From positions 156,404,547 through 156,468,546 of the forward strand of contig OZ023265.1 of NCBI GenBank assembly GCA_964006375.1: a stretch of DNA of 64,000 nucleotides. The letters are read 5' to 3'. The position numbers were made by a program, and so were the translations under genes. This document shows positions 50,065 to 62,160 of the stretch, one piece after another; the first letter of the stretch is position 1, and the number at the start of each line of letters is the position of its first letter. The notes under the pieces were generated by a model that had not been told where the DNA came from, searched no databases, and saw nothing but the letters and a program-made list of their open reading frames with translations. This DNA comes from Tillus elongatus. Its lineage: Eukaryota > Arthropoda > Insecta > Coleoptera > Cleridae.

Positions 50065-51736
50065 ACTAGATGCAGAAAGTGCGTTATGGAAGTGAATTTT
50101 CATAAAAATGTTTTTAATTACAAATATATCGCTCTAATGCGAGCAGGAATCAATTTGGTTACCGGTATAACTTATATAGTAGGAATAATGTACCATATTT
50201 TATCAAAATAATTATTTGAAAATGTACAAAAATATTCCGAAAATAAACTTTAAATGTTTCTGAGAAAATTGGTCTCCTAGCCAATGAACCCAAGGTTAAT
50301 AGCAAATTGAGTTATTGAAATTTGAAACAATGAATGAAAAATCGCTACCAAAACGCCTTTGCCGCGTTTATACAAAAAATTTCCGAAAATAAAGTTAAAT
50401 GTTGGTTTCCTAACCAACAAAACTTACGTTAATAGCAAACTGAGTTATTGAAATTTGAACGATTTAATGCAAATTCGCTACCAAAACGCACTTATTGCGT
50501 CCAGATTTATTTCTTACAAACATGCATCATATTTCGATAAAAAATGCTAAAATGCAGTAACGAATTTGTTCAGCGAAAATTAGCTAAAAATTATAGACTG
50601 TTAAACCATAAACTTCACTAAACCTACAGCGAAATCATCAACTTAACTAAACCGACAGTCAATGCATCAGAGAAAGGGTCTATTTGAAATGAATTTTCTG
50701 TAAATATTTTAGTAAAATGAAGGTCAATGACGGTTGAATCTGAAATTTAAGGGTTCGCAGAACACTCTTCTTGCAACATTTTCTTTTCACAATCCGTATT
50801 GGTTTCATGTTCTTTGCCTAAACATTGCCAATTTTGACGTTTTAAATTGCGAGTTTGACGTTTCGAGGAAAACTCCAAAATTTGTTCTTTAGCTGCACGT
50901 AACTTTTTGTCCTTAAACTTAGAGACCCAAATTTTGGTACATCGTTTACTCATTACAATGCAAATACGCGTACCAAATTTGGCTGCCCTCACTTTGTTAT
51001 TTTCGGAGATATACATTTTTTTAGAAAGAAAACACAAAATTTTCCACGAAAATCTGGTCCGATTTTCCTGGACAACGAACTTGTCCAACCCACTTGCAAA
51101 AGGAAGGTACTCACCAAATTTGATCAAGATCGGTTCATTCGTTTTTGAGTTATCGGTACGATACGAATATTCGACAAAAATGATATACCATTAACCGATA
51201 AACTCTATAGCCAACACTACTGCTAAATCATCAGAGGAAGGGTCTATTTTAAATGAATTTTCTGGGAATATTTTAGTAAAATGAAGGACAATGACGATTG
51301 AAACTAAGACTTCAGGCTTTGTAAAACATTCTTCTTGGAACATTTTCCTTCTAAAGCTCATATTAGTTTCAGGTTCATTGTCTAAATATTACCAATTTTG
51401 ACGTTTAAAATCGCGACTTTGACGTTTTGAAGAAACCCCAAATTTATTTTTCTTTAAATGCCTGTAACTTTTTTCCCTTTTAACTTATAGAGCTACAATT
51501 TGGTAGTTAATTTAAACATAATGATGTAAACGCGCATATGAAATTTGGTTGCCCTTACTTTGTAAATTCGGGATATATAATTTTTTTTCGATTTTTTTCG
51601 AAAGAAAACACAAAATTTTCCGGGAAAACCTCGGCTGATTTTCCTGGCTAACAAACTTGTCCAAGCCACTTGAAAAAGGAAGGTACTAACCAAGTTTTAT
51701 CAAAATCGGTCCATTGTTTTTTTAGTTATAGGTGTG

Positions 51737-51832
<96 letters not shown>

Positions 51833-51960
51833 ATATACAGTCTGAAACCGACCTCTGATTTGGGTTCCAGGGTCCTAAATAGCGCTCATTTGAAGAAAAT
51901 TCAAAAGTCGCGGTCTCCTCATTAGTGAATTTTTTTTAAGAAAATTAACTAAAAATCAGT
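50065..51960 (+). mobile_element. family X, expanded copy with internal tandem duplication
   Basis: Starts with a diverged head (from 50072) that contains an internal duplication of its 3' third (50372-50505 repeats about 50235-50365). The body is duplicated in tandem: 'atcagagaaagggtctatttgaaatg' at 50665 is repeated as 'atcagaggaagggtctatttt' at 51229, and each body runs to a 'gagttatcggt' or 'agttataggtgtgac' site. Only the second reaches a (TA)n tract (51740-51829). The tail has 'tcagtctgaaaccgacctctg'-like sequence and the terminal hairpin 'attagtgaattttttttaagaaaattaact'. No protein is recognisable. Confidence 0.8.
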
Positions 51961-52330
51961 TTCGTTCACAAAATGCGCAAATTGAAGTGCTGCTTTTGAG
52001 TTTTCGACATTCTTCATGTGCCCACCTGGAACACTGAACACATTTAGACCATTTTTTTGCCATGTTCCTCCTAGATATATCGAACCGAACAGGACAAACA
52101 TTCAGCATCACATCCACCACTTTCGTCCAAAAAAAATCGGTCAACAGAACATTCTCGTCGTTACTTCCTAACTCTGAACTAGACCAATTTGCCTGTGTCA
52201 TTTTCAGTCTTTTACCTTTTGATTTAGACGGCTTCTCTGTTGTTACATCTCAAAAGCTCTTTGACGAATCTGGTTTATACGATGCGATAAAACGAATTCA
52301 ATATACTATGTTATACAAGACATTATCTTC
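51956..52330 (-). pseudogene. pogo-like transposase C-terminal zinc-binding tail
   Basis: The minus-strand frame starting about 52270 reads KPSKSKGKRLKMTQANWSSS, then a DEN-rich segment. It ends KKWSKCVQCSRWAHEECRKL and SSTSICAFCERN at 51956. The Cys/His spacing is PHD-finger-like, as found at the C-terminus of many insect pogo-type transposases. The first Cys pair is damaged (NVLLTDFF in place of a CLFC-type pair). The DDE domain is absent. It is a better preserved version of the tail at 40730-40830. Confidence 0.7.
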
Positions 52331-52482
52331 AGCTAATTCAGAATAAATTGACAGCAAAAGTGTTTTAAATTATATTCAGCATTTACGCTTTAATAACTTG
52401 TTTTAGAAACATTTGACTTGGACACGATTACAATTTCCTTTATGGTTTAGATAGGCTTGTAAGACTAGATGTATTCTCACAA

Positions 52483-52543
52483 TAATTAGAACCGCAAACC
52501 GGTTTCGCTCTAATTAGAGCTCATCAGTACGGTATACTAATTA
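52483..52543 (-). ncRNA. hammerhead ribozyme, array 1 copy 1
   Basis: On the minus strand: core CUGAUGA, stem II GCUCU/AGAGC with AAUU loop, GAAA, self-complementary ACCGGU-like stem III (here ACCGGU followed by U at the cleavage position) and inner stem I CCGUA with UGCGG. An outer stem I of UAAUUAG with CUAAUUA is separated by an internal loop. Predicted cleavage falls between 52497 and 52496, with U instead of C at position 17, which the UH rule allows. Confidence 0.8.
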
Positions 52544-52790
52544 CAGCGAGAACACATCTATAAAGTAATACGGCTATTGCCAGCCTCCTAGATAATTGTA
52601 AGATGTACGACAGGGTCGCCATCTCGGTGTGGCACCAGGTAGTATCTTATCACGACAGCTCCAAATAACACAAAATCTTATAAAATAGAGACTGTGTACA
52701 ACCAACAAACAATTTTGTAAATTGCCAGCCCTGGCCCATTTCTTACCTAAGGTAGGGACAATGTATGTAAGGCTAGATGTATTCTCACCA

Positions 52791-52851
52791 TAACTAGAAC
52801 CGCAGACCGGTTTCGCTCTAATTAGAGCTCGTCAGTACGGTATACTAATTA
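52791..52851 (-). ncRNA. hammerhead ribozyme, array 1 copy 2
   Basis: Minus-strand core CUGACGA, stem II GCUCU/AGAGC, GAAA, ACCGGU, C17, inner stem I CCGUA/UGCGG. The outer stem I pairs UAAUUAG with CUAGUUA, where an A-to-G change keeps pairing as a G-U wobble. Predicted cleavage between 52805 and 52804, 308 nt from copy 1. Confidence 0.85.
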
Positions 52852-53013
52852 CTGCGAAAACACACCTATGAAGTAATACGGTTATGGTAGCTAGCCTCCT
52901 AGAACATTGTGAGATGTGCGACAGGGTCGCCATCTCGGTGCGGAACCAGGTAGTATATTGTCACAACAGCTCCAAATAACACAAAATCTTTAAAATAGAG
53001 ACTGTGTACAACT

Positions 53014-53058
53014 GTAATGAGCTCTAATTAGAGCGAAACCATTCTGTGGTCCTAATCA
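53014..53058 (+). ncRNA. degenerate hammerhead at inversion junction, array 1
   Basis: Stem II and GAAA are intact (gctctaattagagc, gaaacc), but the first core box is cut at the inversion junction (actgtaatga) and the cleavage region reads ATTC. It should be inactive. Confidence 0.7.
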
Positions 53059-53130
53059 TGGTGACAAAACATCTAGCCCTACATACATTGTACCTAAGTT
53101 AGGGAAGAAATGGACCAGGGCTCTAGTCAG

Positions 53131-53940
53131 AGTTACTAATACCTGCAGTCACTGCTCTATACTTTTTCCTGGGTACAATTTTTGTAAGAAGGCAACGGAC
53201 AATTGTCTTTTGAAGAAACTAATACATCTTGAACAATTATTATACGGGTAGTTGTAGTTAAATGTTGATTTTCATTTGCAAAAATGGGCGGGCAAATCAA
53301 CTGAATAGACCCTTCGTTGCTGGCAGTTTCATTTATTGAATACCCCATTTCGTTGCCTGGGTCCTTAGGTTCCAAACGTAAAATTTCTTGGTCGACACCA
53401 AAACTACGCTCCTTTAAAATATTACTATTCAGAAGTACTACTAATTCTGGCAACGATTCTCGATTAATCGATTAATGGATTAATAAAAAACCGCGATTTT
53501 TTACATCGCAGGAACCTGAAAAAATCGAATAGATAAATAGAACAATCGAATAATCTATTGTGTCGAATATCTAAGATGAAAAAATCACTTTCGATTAATA
53601 GATTGCTAGGATAATCTAATAAAACCCATCGGGACCGGTAACGGGCAAACAGGGCACTGAATCAGTGAATGATTGCTAATTACTCCTGGAGTAATAAATC
53701 TACGGGTGTCCATGATAAGCTGGTATTACTTAGTTTCTTACTAGTTGATATTTGGAGATAGAAAGTCGAATAACCCGTCAAAGTTGTGCAGAATTATATG
53801 CTTAATAATGCCTTTCACAAAGCAATTGAATTTTCACGCGTTACGCATTTATTTCGAGAAACCTAATAATGAGAGGATGATAAAAAAATAATGTCCAAAA
53901 TTACATATCCATATAGTTTTGACATATGACATGACATATC
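53131..53940. other. no recognised gene
   Basis: The minus-strand frame at 53157-53453 has no recognisable domain. A 'cgattaat' palindromic cluster occurs at 53460-53625 ('cgattaatcgattaatgg', 'ttcgattaatagattg'). No repeat match is seen. Confidence 0.4.
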
Positions 53941-53944
53941 ATGT

Positions 53945-54469
53945 GGACAAGAAAAAAAAAAGCAAATATGTGTTTTTTTTAAAGAAAGCAGACGGCAAAT
54001 TTGGTTACCAGTATAACATTTATGGTAGAAACAATGTAACACATTTCAACAAAATAACTTTACTGTGTGAAAATGTACAATTTTTTTTCGAAAATACACT
54101 TAAAATGTTCCCAAAAGAAACAATTTCCTGGCCAACGAACCTTATAGGTAAATAGCAAATTGAGCTATTCAAATTTAAGACATTCAATAAAAATTCGCTA
54201 CCATAACGCAGTTGCTGAGTCCCGAATTTATTTTCTTACAAACCTGCATTATAATTTCATGGTCGAAATTCCATACATTTAAGGTCAGCTCAGAACTGTT
54301 ACTGACCGAGGGAATTCCTCTGTCTAATTAAAACAAATCATTGTTTAATCTATTTCAACTGAGCGGATTTTCCTGGATAACGAACTTATCCAAGCTACTG
54401 GCCAAAGGAAGGTGTTCACTAAATTTGATCAAAATCGGCCCATTATTTTTTGAGTTATCGGTGTGATAT

Positions 54470-54565
<96 letters not shown>

Positions 54566-54600
54566 TTATATATTATATTATACTCATTAAGAAAATTCAC
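53945..54600 (+). repeat. family X copy: head, short body, (TA)n
   Basis: The head without its left end runs 53945-54227 and ends 'gctgagtcccgaattt'. It is followed by the usual 'tttcttacaaacctgcattat', a body deleted to a short remnant, 'ctaaatttgatcaaaatcgg', 'gagttatcggtgtgata' and (TA)n at 54482-54561. The tail is 'agaaaattcactaaaag'. Confidence 0.75.
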
Positions 54601-54639
54601 TAAAAGAGAGGTATGGATGGTAAGATTTTTAGAAAATTT

Positions 54640-54694
54640 CTTCAAATGAGCGCAAATTGGGACCCCTACAACCCAAATCCAAGGTCAGTTGAAA

Positions 54695-54781
<87 letters not shown>

Positions 54782-54790
54782 GTGTGTGTG
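54640..54790 (-). repeat. family X tail with second (TA)n
   Basis: Reverse-oriented tail sequence ('ttcttcaaatgagcgcaaa', 'ccaaatccaaggtcag') followed by (TA)n (54698-54779), a (TG)n run and 'ccgataactcaataaat'. With the previous feature it forms an inverted pair of X tails, one tract on each side. Confidence 0.7.
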
Positions 54791-55339
54791 TATCCAACCG
54801 ATAACTCAATAAATACTGCACCAATCGAAACCAACTTTGTCAATTCCGTTTCATTTTGTTAATAGCTTGGATGAGTTCGTTAGACAGTTTTGATACTCAC
54901 ATACTTTCAGAAAGAATGTTGAGTTGAGTTTGGGTGAGTGAGTGTAAACACTCAACCACTCGGGATGGCACGAACTTGTAGTTCATTCACCATAGATTTT
55001 TGAATTGCAGTTGAAGGTTATTTATATTTATTATACCTATTGGTCATAGAAAAAATGTGAAAAACTGTTTGAAAACGCAATATCTTTTAAATTACTAGAA
55101 GTATGAAACTTTACAAGCACGTATATATCGTATCAGTGGCCCTCTATACACAATTTGAAGTTAATCGGGTCAGTAAATTTTGAATAATAACCAAATAAAA
55201 AATAAATAATTTACGATATAACCTTAAATTACCTCGAATGGGTGCCTATAATGTTACACAAGGTCAGACAGATATATCAAGGTTGCGCTGCTATTGCAAA
55301 CAAATGCTCCAAATTAAACTTCAAATGAGCAGGTTAGAA
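54791..55339. other. no recognisable gene
   Basis: AT-rich sequence with a weak family X beginning ('gcttggatgagttcgttaga' at about 54862-54882). No coding signal seen. Confidence 0.4.
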
Positions 55340-55342
55340 AAA

Positions 55343-55905
<563 letters not shown>

Positions 55906-56210
55906 AGCTGTTCGATAAAAAATAGCTGTTTAGTTTTTATCTCAAAAACGCGTTGTTTAACTGTTCGGAATCACCCTGAACATATAAATTATCACAAATA
56001 AATACAGAAAGTGAGATATAAGACACGAAGCACGTGCCGCCACCTCGTTGCGGAACCAAGTACTATGTTGTCACGGCAGCTTAAAATAACACAAAGTGTT
56101 AAAAATAGAGACTATAAACAACCAACTAACAATTTAGTAAATTATTAGCCCTCGTCCATTTCTACCCTTATTAAGGGACAGAGTATCTAAGGCTAGATGC
56201 ATTCTCACCA

Positions 56211-56271
56211 CAATTAGAACCGCAGACCGGTTTCGCTCTAATTAGAGCTCGTCAGTACTGCATACTAATTG
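56211..56271 (-). ncRNA. hammerhead ribozyme, array 2 copy 1
   Basis: Minus-strand core CUGACGA, stem II GCUCU/AGAGC, GAAA, ACCGGU, C17. Inner stem I CAGUA/UGCGG has one mismatch (A with G). Outer stem I CAAUUAG/CUAAUUG is a perfect 7-bp helix. Predicted cleavage between 56225 and 56224. Confidence 0.83.
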
Positions 56272-56520
56272 AAGCGAAAATACATCTATAAAGTAATACG
56301 GCTATGGGAGTCAGCGATCCAACACTAAGTGAAATATAAGACACGCAGCACGTGCCGCCACCTTGTTGCAGAACCAAGTAGTATGTTGCCACGGCAGCTC
56401 CAAATAACACAAAGTGTTAAAAATAGAGACTTTATGCAACCAACTAACAATTTAGTAAATTCTCAGCCCTGGTCCATTTATACCCTAATATAGGGACAAA
56501 GTATAGATGCATTCTCACCA

Positions 56521-56581
56521 CAATTAGAACCGCAGACCGGTTTCGCTCTAATTAGAGCTCGTCAGTACGGCATAATAATTG
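56521..56581 (-). ncRNA. hammerhead ribozyme, array 2 copy 2
   Basis: All core boxes intact: CUGACGA, GAAA, C17. Inner stem I CCGUA/UGCGG and stem II GCUCU/AGAGC are fully paired. Outer stem I CAAUUA/UAAUUG keeps 6 pairs. Predicted cleavage between 56535 and 56534, exactly 310 nt from the neighbouring site. Confidence 0.85.
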
Positions 56582-56798
56582 CAGCGAAAATACACCTACA
56601 CAGTAATACGGCTATGGTAGCCGCCCTTCCCGCAGTATACAGTTTATTTTTAACACTGTGTGTTATTTGCAGCTGCCGTGACAACATACTACTTGGTTCC
56701 GCAACGAAGTGGCGGCACGTGCTTCGTGTCTTATATCTCACTTAGTATTGAAAGGCTGGCTACAATAGCCGTATTGCTTTATAGGTGTATTTTCGCTA

Positions 56799-56859
56799 CA
56801 ATTAGTATGCCGTACTGACGAGCTCTAATTGGAGCGAAACCGGTCTGTGGTTCTAATTG
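56799..56859 (+). ncRNA. hammerhead ribozyme, array 2 inverted copy
   Basis: Plus-strand version with an intact core. Stem II GCUCU/GGAGC uses a U-G wobble where other copies have U-A. Inner stem I CCGUA/UGUGG uses a G-U wobble where others have G-C. Both changes preserve pairing. Outer stem I CAAUUAG/CUAAUUG is perfect. Confidence 0.85.
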
Positions 56860-56885
56860 TGGTGAGAATGCATCTAGCCTTATAA

Positions 56886-57620
56886 ATACAGTAGGTAATT
56901 TGTTGCATCTTCTTGGTTTAGAAAATTATAGGGAAAATAAAACAGCATTACAACAATTATTGTGCCATTATATTGCAAACACTTTTATATTTCTCATACA
57001 TAAAAACATTAACAATTGTTTTCTCTTTATATTGTTATGAAGCGTATATCATTACTTTTTCTAGGCTCAATGCCCTAAACTGGAATTTTGTTCCTCAGTT
57101 TTGAATTATTGCATATTTGTAGACAAACAACAACATATAGTTTCAGAGACTGGCTCCTTTAACATCTAAACTTTAATATAGCTTTATTAATAGTTAAATA
57201 AAGGATGAAAACAAAGTTCAGTTTCTCTACAGATGTATGAGTTCCTTATTTACATCTATTTTTGCAGCACCTGGTTGGTTAACTAACGGGTTTATAACGT
57301 TTGGGCTAATAATTAGGCAGAACATTTTTACATAGTCAATTTAAATTTCTGCAAGCATATTACAACCTATTTATCTAATAATCAAACTGGTAACTACTAG
57401 AGATCATTCCATATTAAGTCGCTAACCACAGAAGTTAACAATTTATCGCGTGGATCAGTTGTTATTACATTAACGATTTTATTGAACCTTGCTGGGACAT
57501 TTTAATTTTTTTGGCCTTCTTTTTAAAAATAGAAATAATAGTTTTCTCCTATTGAGCAATGTTTTGTCCAATGGAGCAGATTTTCTAACATACATTAATT
57601 TATCGGACCTTGATTATTAT
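56886..57620. other. no recognisable gene
   Basis: AT-rich sequence with no coding signal. A 'aatagaaataatag...attgagcaa' segment at 57527-57565 recurs in diverged form at 59279-59316 on the other side of the palindromic element. Confidence 0.4.
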
Positions 57621-59235
<1,615 letters not shown>

Positions 59236-59594
59236 GTACTAGATGAGATATTTTAGATGTTTTGCGCTTATTACTACCAATAGAAATAAATATTCTCCCC
59301 CATTGAGCAAAATGTATTACGTTTTGGGCTTCGTTGGTCCTTGATGGAACCTAAAGTTGTCACATATTCCAATACAGGTCGTACCCAAGCTATGTGTACG
59401 TGTATCTAATAAGTGCCACTGAGCAGTCAGAATGAACCAGTCTCTGTTACAGACGGCTCTATCAAATTAAAACAAGCTCTTATTAAACAAAACAGATTTC
59501 ATTGCAGGAACATCACATTTATGTATTTACTTCACAGTTTTCGTTAAAATATATTCTAAGTATTGCATCTTTTAAATTTTCTTACACATATACT
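59236..59594 (-). other. 3' flank of the CRAL-TRIO gene
   Basis: Minus-strand region downstream of the stop codon at 59595, likely including the 3' UTR. No canonical AATAAA is obvious close to the stop. Part of the distal sequence resembles 57527-57565. Confidence 0.4.
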
Positions 59595-59798
59595 TTAAAT
59601 TTCAGTTTCTTGCCCTTCTCCAGCGTCAATTTTGTAACCATATTTTTCTTGCTCCTTAAAGTAGTTTTCGTCTGCAAGCAGCTGCATATACCAAGAGCGG
59701 TTATCAAAATTACCAGCTGTTCCCCCGTACTCGCTAGGTAAAATATCAGTCGATAAGAAGGCATGTAATGAACTTAAGTCGTTTCCATGGAGAAATAT
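59595..59798 (-). CDS. CRAL-TRIO domain protein, terminal exon
   Basis: The minus-strand exon begins after the acceptor 'ttttaattttcag' (59799-59811). It encodes 67 residues: IFLHGNDLSSLHAFLSTDIL, PSEYGG, FDNRSWYMQLL, YFKEQEKYGYKI and a polar C-terminus ending ETEI and a stop. The IFLHGN...SLH...LPxEYGG series is the end of the lipid-binding CRAL-TRIO fold (alpha-tocopherol transfer protein, clavesin, retinaldehyde-binding relatives). It joins in phase 0 to the exon at 62817-63121. The family binds small hydrophobic ligands in the cytosol. The specific ligand cannot be told from this. Only the last two exons are in the window. Confidence 0.88.
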   Translation of the reverse strand: MFLHGNDLSSLHAFLSTDILPSEYGGTAGNFDNRSWYMQLLADENYFKEQEKYGYKIDAGEGQETEI

Positions 59799-59929
59799 CT
59801 GAAAATTAAAACTGTATGTGAGCAAAAGTAAAAAAAAAAATCATAACATTAAAAAACTTGCCAGATAACTCAAAATAAAAATATAAACCACCAAAAAGTC
59901 ATGGATAATTTAAAAACCGTACAAGGCTT

Positions 59930-60115
59930 ATAAACTTGAACGTGTTACGCAAACTAAAAGATGTTTTAAAACTCGGTTCAGAAAACATTTAGCACAACTA
60001 AAATATGATAATATAATAGGTAAGTGATAGGTTGATCAGCATTTTTGGAATAATAATCACCACGAGTAGGTAATGCGACACTTTTGTGATGACGAACGCC
60101 TCCACTTTTTCCTTC
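59930..60115 (+). pseudogene. Penelope-like GIY-YIG fragment
   Basis: The translation contains KTRFRKHLAQLKYDNIIG and DQHFWNNNHHE-like sequence. It corresponds to RIIETRFREHLAQLRYG and the following segment in the Penelope-like element at 36690-38000. It is a short, broken fragment inside the CRAL-TRIO intron. Confidence 0.65.
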
Positions 60116-60119
60116 AAAC

Positions 60120-61050
60120 AATCAGAAGCCATCAATCAGATGGTTATTTCTGAACATATGCTGGACATCCCACTTGAATTTTCGACCGTTTCCCTCCAAC
60201 AAAACCAACTCGATCAATTCCGTGAACAGCGGTGGCGTTCTGGCAGTTGCTTGCTAACGTAACCACACTGTTGTTATGCCATTTCACGACCAGCAAATTT
60301 CTTTCAGTTTTGAAACAAAAGTTACCTCTTTTTCTTTTTTCCGTAATTTGCTTTGCATAAGAGGGCATTACCTGAGGCGGTTTTATCGAATAGTACCCGT
60401 TCCACCATTGTTGTGGTCCGATAGAACACCCAGTAATTCGAAACAAAACAAAAATGCCAAAATAAAATTTATATGGCGACAAATGGTTGGACAGCCTTGA
60501 TTCTAACTCTAAAATTACAGCGACACCAGATCCATATTCATCTTGAAACGGTAATTTTGCTAATTTTGCACCTTGGTACGGCTCGGAAGTAATGAGGTAG
60601 CTATTTTGGGCAGCGGCAGACCAAAGCTTATATCCAAATCTTATAGGCTTTTAGCAGATATGTTGTTTAGTGCCGCGCCTTCCATAACAAGACAGCATGG
60701 TTTCATCAGTATCAATATGACTTGATGCTGCTTTTTCATAGTGAAGAATAAATTTACTTTAAAGCGCTGAAAGATGATCTCTTACCTTTCCAAACTTACC
60801 ATTTTCTGGTAAATTTGTATTGTCACATAAATGCAGATACTGGAGAATTTCCAGAAAATGGTTTCTACGCATACTATTTGCTACTGCCTCATTATGGGTG
60901 TCTAATTTGATCTCTTAGAACATTCGAATGTGTTTAGGTGTCATCTAACCCGTAAGATGGCTACATAAACTCTCAGTTTGTTTTCTGACATGTTCAGATA
61001 ATGATTTCTTTGCATTGCATACAAATTGGATATTTCCACAGTTGTTTTAA
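60120..61050 (-). pseudogene. piggyBac transposase, C-terminal portion
   Basis: Minus-strand reading from high to low coordinates gives NLYAMQRNHYLNMSENKLRV, then MRRNHFLEILQYLHLCDNTN, HIDTDETMLSCYGRRGTKQH (first catalytic Asp region), KPIRFGYKLWSAAAQNSYLI, SEPYQGAKLAKLP, and finally RGNFCFKTERNLLVVKWHNN plus SKIQVGCPAYVQK. These are piggyBac DDD transposase motifs in order. Stops and frameshifts are frequent. The N-terminal part is at 61692-62160 on the other side of a LINE insertion. Confidence 0.85.
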
Positions 61051-61690
61051 CAATTTCTGTGGATCTAAATCTCAATTGGCACCAACATGTCACATCAATT
61101 TCAGAAGAGGCTGCTAAGAAATTAGGTTTCCTCTTCCGGGCTCGCAAACACTTTTCACCAGCGTATCTCTACACCTTATATACTTCACAAATAAGACCAA
61201 ACCTCAAATACTGCTCCCACATCTGGGGTGCTGCCGCTTCTACACTCGCTATCCTGGACTTCATTCATAAGAGAGCTATACATATCATCGGTGACCCTAC
61301 CCTCACCCAAAGGCTGCCATCCCTTGTCCACCGACGTACCGTTGGTGACCTTTCTCTCTTTTATATATATATATCTGCACGGGCACTGCTCAGAGGAGCT
61401 GTTTTCCATAGTTCATCCACCTGCTGCCCCCAACAGATATACCAGGGGAACAAAGCGAATGCACCCTTTTACTGTCTAGGTCACCAGACATAGAACATCT
61501 TGTTATGCCCGCTCTTTTGTCCCGAGGACTTCCAAGTTGTGGAATTCCTTACCGGCACATGTTTTTCCTTCTCCCCGAACCTCCAAACCTTCAAGTCCAG
61601 AATTAACAAGTTGCCTCTTTCCTCCTTGTCGACACTCACGGTACGATAGTATTTAGGTGGTAAGCCCTCGTGGTGTGTTGTTGAAATAAA
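61051..61690 (+). mobile_element. non-LTR retrotransposon 3' end (family NLR1, copy E)
   Basis: 5'-truncated copy starting at 'atttctgtggatctaaatctcaattggcacc' and running through AKKLGFLFRARKHFSPAYLY, QIRPNLKYCSHIWG, DPTLTQRLPSLVHRR to the family 3' UTR and an A-rich tail (61683-61706). It sits in opposite orientation inside the piggyBac pseudogene and within the CRAL-TRIO intron. A (TA)-type 'tatatatatat' expansion is visible at 61364-61372. Confidence 0.87.
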
Positions 61691-61691
61691 A

Positions 61692-62160
61692 AAATAATAA
61701 AAAAATTCACCCGTAAACAGAAACTCAAACCATTCTACTGCCGAAATGTTCAAATTTTCAGATTTTGTGATCACTTCAGGATCTCCGCGGCCGGACCTGG
61801 ATACAAAATCTTCTAGGTTTTTAGACCACTCAATCTTTGACCCCACTTTTTTTTTCTTTTGTGGTGATTTTGAGGACAAACTGGCTATTGTTTCCTCTGG
61901 ATGTTACTGGTCATTAGCTGTAGTTGCATATGTAACTTCTACTTCTGAGCGAAGAAGTCTGCCTGGTAGATGATTTATATAAGCCTCACTCTCATCTCCA
62001 CTTTCTTCAACAGTTGAGGGAAAATAGGGGAACGGTCTCAATATCCTTATCTTCATAAAGAAGTTCCTCGATCTCATACCGTTTTTAGTCCAAAAGCAAA
62101 TGCAAACAAATAATGTCAAATTGTGCCTGGTGTCACCACTAGATAACGGAAACATCTCAA
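61692..62160 (-). pseudogene. piggyBac transposase, N-terminal portion
   Basis: Minus-strand translation gives an acidic N-terminal region (VEESGDESEAYINHLPGR), KKKKVGSKIEWSKNLEDF, and ISAVEWFEFLF, where piggyBac transposases typically have a T-x-[FVL]-E-[FY]-F-x-L-F-type motif. It is cut at about 61707 by the LINE copy and resumes at 61050 (VKTTVEISNLYAMQ). Confidence 0.7.

Larger units (their letters stand above)
52455..53130 (-). mobile_element. hammerhead ribozyme tandem array 1 (retrozyme-like)
   Basis: About 308-bp units: unit 1 from about 52457 to 52767 and unit 2 from about 52768 to 53013, in direct tandem and both with the ribozyme on the minus strand. They are followed by an inverted partial unit (53014-53130). 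Shared landmarks are 'ggctagatgtattctcac', 'gtaatacgg(c/t)tatgg', 'acagggtcgccatctcgg' and 'gagactgtgtacaac'. No ORF is present. Tandem non-coding units of this length with one hammerhead each are characteristic of retrozymes, which propagate through small circular RNAs. Confidence 0.75.
56020..56885 (-). mobile_element. hammerhead ribozyme tandem array 2 (retrozyme-like)
   Basis: Two direct ~310-bp units on the minus strand (about 56025-56335 and 56336-56640) are followed by an inverted unit on the plus strand (56646-56882). Landmarks are 'gacacg(c/a)agcacgtgccgcc', 'gtatgttg(t/c)cacggcagct', 'acacaaagtgttaaaaatagagac' and 'gctagatgcattctcaccacaattagaac'. It is the same family as array 1 but belongs to a distinct subtype over the central part. 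No coding frame is present. Confidence 0.75.

Noticed and set aside
53157..53453. 98-residue minus-strand ORF
   Set aside because: No recognisable domain or splice structure, with a composition typical of random AT-rich sequence.
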